Source of the DNA: Candidatus Aerophobota bacterium
GTDB lineage: Bacteria > Aerophobota > Aerophobia > Aerophobales > B3-G15
Length of the DNA stretch: 5,646 bases
Assembly (NCBI GenBank): GCA_014859225.1
Contig: JACUUP010000093.1
Coordinates: 1 to 5,646, forward strand
Reading direction: 5' to 3'
The position numbers were made by a program, and so were the translations under genes. A model generated the notes under the pieces. It was given only the letters and a program-made list of their open reading frames with translations, was not told the origin of the DNA and searched no databases. This document shows, one piece after another, positions 4,058 to 5,646 of this stretch (positions are counted from its first letter, which is position 1; the number at the start of each line of letters is the position of its first letter).

Positions 4058-4220
4058 TTCCAAGCTCCTCCCTTGCGTATACAAATGGCTTCCTTGCGAA
4101 CAGGTGGAAGCTAAAGTATCGTAAATAGGATTTGTAATGTTTCCACCCCGGGCCTTATAACCCGGACTAAACCTTATTTTGGGTCATTTTCTAACTACAA
4201 AACCTGTGGCATTAGAATCC

Positions 4221-4508
4221 TTAGTAATGCTCATACTCATATATAATTTTACTTTCAGGGATTTCTTGCATTTCACCAAAACGGAATTTATACCTATATG
4301 TTATTTGTTCCACCTCATTTCCCTGCTCGTCATACTTGTAGAGGTGTTTGCCTGTGAGTTTCGCTTCAAGTTCCCCGAATCTTTCTATAAAAATGTAGCT
4401 TCGTTCAATCTTTTGTCTAATCCCTCTAATATCAGATGTGGCTGCAATGCTAAGAAAAATTAAACATAGAACCAAGAATAAAACGAACCACTTTGCTCCT
4501 TTTCTCAT
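4221..4508 (-). CDS. Small membrane-anchored or secreted protein, family unknown
   Basis: The 95-residue protein starts MRKGAKWFVLFLVLCLIFLS: basic residues then a hydrophobic stretch of about 17, a signal peptide or signal anchor. The rest (25-95) is soluble and rich in charged and aromatic residues (KHLYKYDEQGNEVEQITYRY), with alternating pattern that suggests beta strands. If the hydrophobic part is a signal peptide, no clear lipobox cysteine is seen apart from C15 inside the helix. The ATG follows the stop of the preceding gene by five bases (TAA AAAGG ATG), too close for a separate ribosome site, so translation is likely coupled to that gene. I do not recognise a family. It lies between the coiled-coil membrane protein and the membrane-anchored nuclease on the same strand. 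Confidence 0.6.
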   Translation of the reverse strand: MRKGAKWFVLFLVLCLIFLSIAATSDIRGIRQKIERSYIFIERFGELEAKLTGKHLYKYDEQGNEVEQITYRYKFRFGEMQEIPESKIIYEYEHY

Positions 4509-4513
4509 CCTTT

Positions 4514-4783
4514 TTAGAGCATACGTATTTTATGTTCTGCCTCTTTTTGAGTCATTTCGTAAGAAATCTTTGCCTGTAATGTAATGAGGTCCTTTTTCAG
4601 CAGCTCTTTTTCTCTTTCTTTTTCTTCTGGTGCAGGAAAAGCCTTACTCTTGAACGCATGTATTTTCTCCTCTATCTCTTGGAAGTATTTCTTGTCCCTT
4701 CTTTTAATCAGCAGGGCCCATACACGGGATATGCAGGTAGCAAGTATGAGCCCAATCATTATCCCGAGGATGATGCCGCCTAT
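4514..4783 (-). CDS. One-helix membrane protein with cytoplasmic coiled coil, family unknown
   Basis: The protein has an N-terminal membrane helix (IIGGIILGIMIGLILATCIS), a basic stop-transfer patch (LLIKRRDKK) and a soluble, highly charged helical tail (EEIEEKIHAFK, then EEKEREKELLKKDLITLQAK) predicted to form a coiled coil. A perfect ribosome site, AAGGAGG (4793-4799), precedes it, and the frame is closed upstream by TGA at 4802-4804. Between these and the ATG at 4759 there is no AUG, GUG or UUG. A start at the ATA at 4783 (spacer 9) or ATC at 4786 (spacer 6) keeps the full membrane helix; starting at ATG 4759 (81 residues, 33 bases from the ribosome site) would remove half of it. I therefore extend the gene to 4783, with the start uncertain. 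The 5' end is repeated at window start. Confidence 0.6.
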   Translation of the reverse strand: MGGIILGIMIGLILATCISRVWALLIKRRDKKYFQEIEEKIHAFKSKAFPAPEEKEREKELLKKDLITLQAKISYEMTQKEAEHKIRML

Positions 4784-4842
4784 GATAGCTATCCTCCTTC
4801 CTCACCGGTTACAATTGTCTCTTCGGCAAAAGTTCCGATAAC
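4752..4842. repeat. Direct repeat copy B (partner 1-93)
   Basis: This 91-bp copy spans the start of the coiled-coil membrane protein gene and the last codons of the truncated PIN toxin. The right boundary, TTCCGATAAC at 4833-4842, is also where the PIN toxin stops resembling its family. One of the two substitutions (4817, A to G on the plus strand) changes the TAA found in copy A to CAA, adding two codons to the toxin. Confidence 0.95.
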
Positions 4843-4994
4843 ACTCTTTCTACCTCATCTAACAACGGTTTGGAAAGATAGAGCTTTATTTCCCCCGCTA
4901 ACGCCAAGCTATAAATTTGTCTTTCATTACTTTTTAGTTGCAACAAAGAAGAAATTAAAACATTTGTGTCCAATACTACTTTTGTCTTGCCCAC
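4809..4994 (-). pseudogene. PIN-domain toxin, C-terminally truncated
   Basis: The first ~53 of 61 residues are those of the COG1569-like PIN toxin family: KVVLDTNVLISSLL with D9, then SNERQIYSLALAGEIKLYLS and LLDEVERVLS with the conserved acidic residue at 46-47. Family members have about 130-145 residues. The second half with the other two catalytic aspartates is missing, because the gene runs into the direct repeat and ends ELLPKRQL. In copy A of the repeat the same bases end the small membrane protein (IGTLLPKR). The toxin is therefore a chimera and should have lost nuclease activity. It starts with GTG at 4994 inside the antitoxin gene (19-base overlap), typical of a TA operon. Confidence 0.8.
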
Positions 4995-5230
4995 TTAACA
5001 GCATCCTCAATGTCTTTATCTGTAATACCAAGTTGTTTGACTTTTTTATCTAAGATTGAAACTAACTTGTTGAATTCTTCTTCCGGAGATACCCTTGCTT
5101 TTTTTAACACAACTCTTTCCCCCTCCTGGGCAAAAAGGATAAAGTCCCCTGGCGCAATTCCTAATTTTTCTCTGACCTCTTTAGGTATGGTAACCTGTCC
5201 TTTAAAGCTTACCTTGCTTGGATAACGCAT
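4976..5230 (-). CDS. AbrB/SpoVT-family antitoxin
   Basis: The 84-residue protein begins MRYPSKVSFKGQVTIPKEVR, the swapped-hairpin AbrB fold: K-G-Q-V-T-I-P-K-x-V-R-x-x-L-G-I-x-P-G-D at residues 10-29, then the second half GERVVLKK. The C-terminal 35 residues (from about 50) are helical and charged, and would neutralise the toxin. It is the antitoxin of the overlapping PIN gene. Start ATG 5230 is preferred over the TTG at 5248 because GAGGAGG lies nine bases before it. A palindrome directly upstream (5247-5269) is the likely autoregulatory operator. Since the partner toxin is truncated, this antitoxin may be an orphan, kept perhaps as a repressor or through cross-neutralisation. Confidence 0.88.
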   Translation of the reverse strand: MRYPSKVSFKGQVTIPKEVREKLGIAPGDFILFAQEGERVVLKKARVSPEEEFNKLVSILDKKVKQLGITDKDIEDAVKWARQK

Positions 5231-5246
5231 CTTTATATTCCTCCTC

Positions 5247-5269
5247 AAAAGTAAAGAAGTTTTACTTTT
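5247..5269. promoter_or_regulatory. Palindromic operator upstream of the AbrB antitoxin
   Basis: AAAAGTAAA (5247-5255) and TTTACTTTT (5261-5269) form a perfect 9-bp inverted repeat around a 5-base centre. It lies between the -10 box and the ribosome site, where bound antitoxin would block transcription. AbrB-type antitoxins usually repress their own operon at such palindromes. Confidence 0.7.
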
Positions 5270-5272
5270 ATA

Positions 5273-5301
5273 AGGATACTATAAATTAAGAGAAAAGTCA
5301 A
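5273..5301 (-). promoter_or_regulatory. Promoter of the AbrB/PIN operon
   Basis: Minus strand: TTGACT (5301-5296), 17 bases, TATCCT (5278-5273). The -35 box and spacing are the same as in the other toxin-antitoxin promoter at 2950-2978; the -10 is weaker (4 of 6). Confidence 0.65.
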
Positions 5302-5311
5302 TCTTACGCGT

Positions 5312-5340
5312 TAAGGTCAGGTTCAATATTTGACCCTGTT
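5312..5340. repeat. Candidate dispersed palindromic motif
   Basis: GGTCAGGTTCAATATTTGACC (5315-5335) carries GGTCA and TGACC arms and a near-palindromic centre. I recall GTCAAATATTGAACCTGACC-type sequences as dispersed motifs in bacterial genomes, often near IS200-like transposases. It lies between the decayed PIN gene and the AbrB promoter. Memory-based, not searched. Confidence 0.3.
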
Positions 5341-5351
5341 TTCTATTTTTG

Positions 5352-5646
5352 GATGGAATTCGTGGAGGTGGGTATCCCTTAATCTGCTTGAATTTTGGTA
5401 TTCCTGGTACATTACCGGTAGGGTATAGTTACATAAAGGCAATCCTTAAGTTTTTTTAGTCTCTCAAAGATTTTTCGCTTTCTGCTGGGTGAGAGGATTA
5501 GAAAACACCCTGGTAAAGTTCTGCTAAGGAAACAACGCTTAAAGATACCCCTTCGGGAGCAAGTCCCTCCAGTTTATCTCTTAAGAGGTCATTTAACTTC
5601 TTCTCGCCTAATTCCCCTCTCGTAAGATAAGGGGATACAGGCGAGT
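5352..5646 (-). pseudogene. Decayed PIN-domain toxin (VapC), runs off the window
   Basis: From the right edge the frame at 5644 reads KLEGLAPEGVSLSVVSLAEL then YQGVF, a stop (5498-5500) and SSHPAESEKSLRD, another stop (5456-5458). This is the middle of a VapC-like PIN protein: L-A-P-x-G-x-x-x-S-V-V-S-x-A-E-L-Y-x-G-V (with the second catalytic glutamate in AEL), then S-x-x-P-x-x-x-E-x-x-L-R-x-F. The part holding the third aspartate is deleted, and 5352-5416 may keep the C-terminal end (GNVPGIPKFKQIKGY). At least two nonsense positions plus the deletion make it non-functional. The N-terminal aspartate would lie beyond 5646; the visible N-terminal residues are already divergent. Confidence 0.7.

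Noticed and set aside
4141-4172. CCGGG...CCCGG hairpin in the gap before the nuclease gene
   Set aside because: A 5-bp stem with no T-tract on either strand; too weak to call a terminator.
4658-5053. 131-residue plus-strand ORF
   Set aside because: It lies opposite the AbrB antitoxin, the PIN stump and the membrane protein, has skewed composition and no start signal.
1-5646. CRISPR array, tRNA or rRNA genes
   Set aside because: No regularly spaced repeats of CRISPR type (the 24-bp periodic repeats belong to IS21 ends), and no tRNA cloverleaf or rRNA core sequence was found on either strand.

Overview
The window looks like an accessory island from an uncultivated, fairly AT-rich bacterium. 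Bacterial features include AGGAGG-type ribosome sites, two promoters of the form TTGACT-17 bp-(-10), a leaderless-spaced toxin-antitoxin pair, an IS21-family relic and an integron-type integrase relic. I cannot name the phylum. Very few genes here are intact: much of the window is a graveyard of gene ends joined to other gene ends, in which small toxin-antitoxin, nuclease and recombination genes have accumulated and decayed.

Left part (1-700, mostly minus strand): a partial second copy of sequence found again at 4752-4842, then a broken small membrane-protein gene, the first 22 codons of a type I restriction specificity subunit (hsdS), and a tyrosine recombinase cut off after about 36 residues.

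Middle left (700-1980, plus strand): a compact HNH endonuclease gene lies between 25-bp imperfect inverted repeats, followed by a large imperfect inverted repeat that could be an attC-like site. Next is the first 22 codons of an integron integrase (intI) with an in-frame stop. It is interrupted by a 493-bp internally deleted IS21-family element that still has three 17-bp repeats at 24-bp spacing at its left end and matching ones at its right end. A tiny zinc-ribbon ORF (minus strand) abuts the right end of the element.

Middle (2130-3370, minus strand): an intact RHH antitoxin / PIN-domain toxin operon has a near-consensus promoter and a likely terminator. Upstream is a 17-codon remnant with a perfect ribosome site, and about 350 bp that I cannot assign.

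Right part (3370-5646, minus strand): a membrane-anchored PD-(D/E)XK (Mrr-like) nuclease domain, normally the C-terminal part of DNA methyltransferase fusions, sits downstream of two small membrane or envelope proteins I do not recognise. Upstream of these lie an AbrB-type antitoxin with its promoter and a 9-bp palindromic operator, and a PIN toxin whose C-terminal half is missing exactly where the 93-bp repeat begins. A third PIN toxin, in an advanced state of decay, runs off the right edge.

The most interesting points are the HNH cassette with inverted ends beside intI debris, the membrane-tethered nuclease with its two membrane-protein neighbours (one with a strong ribosome site but no AUG/GUG/UUG at the expected place), and the chimeric toxin end at the repeat boundary.
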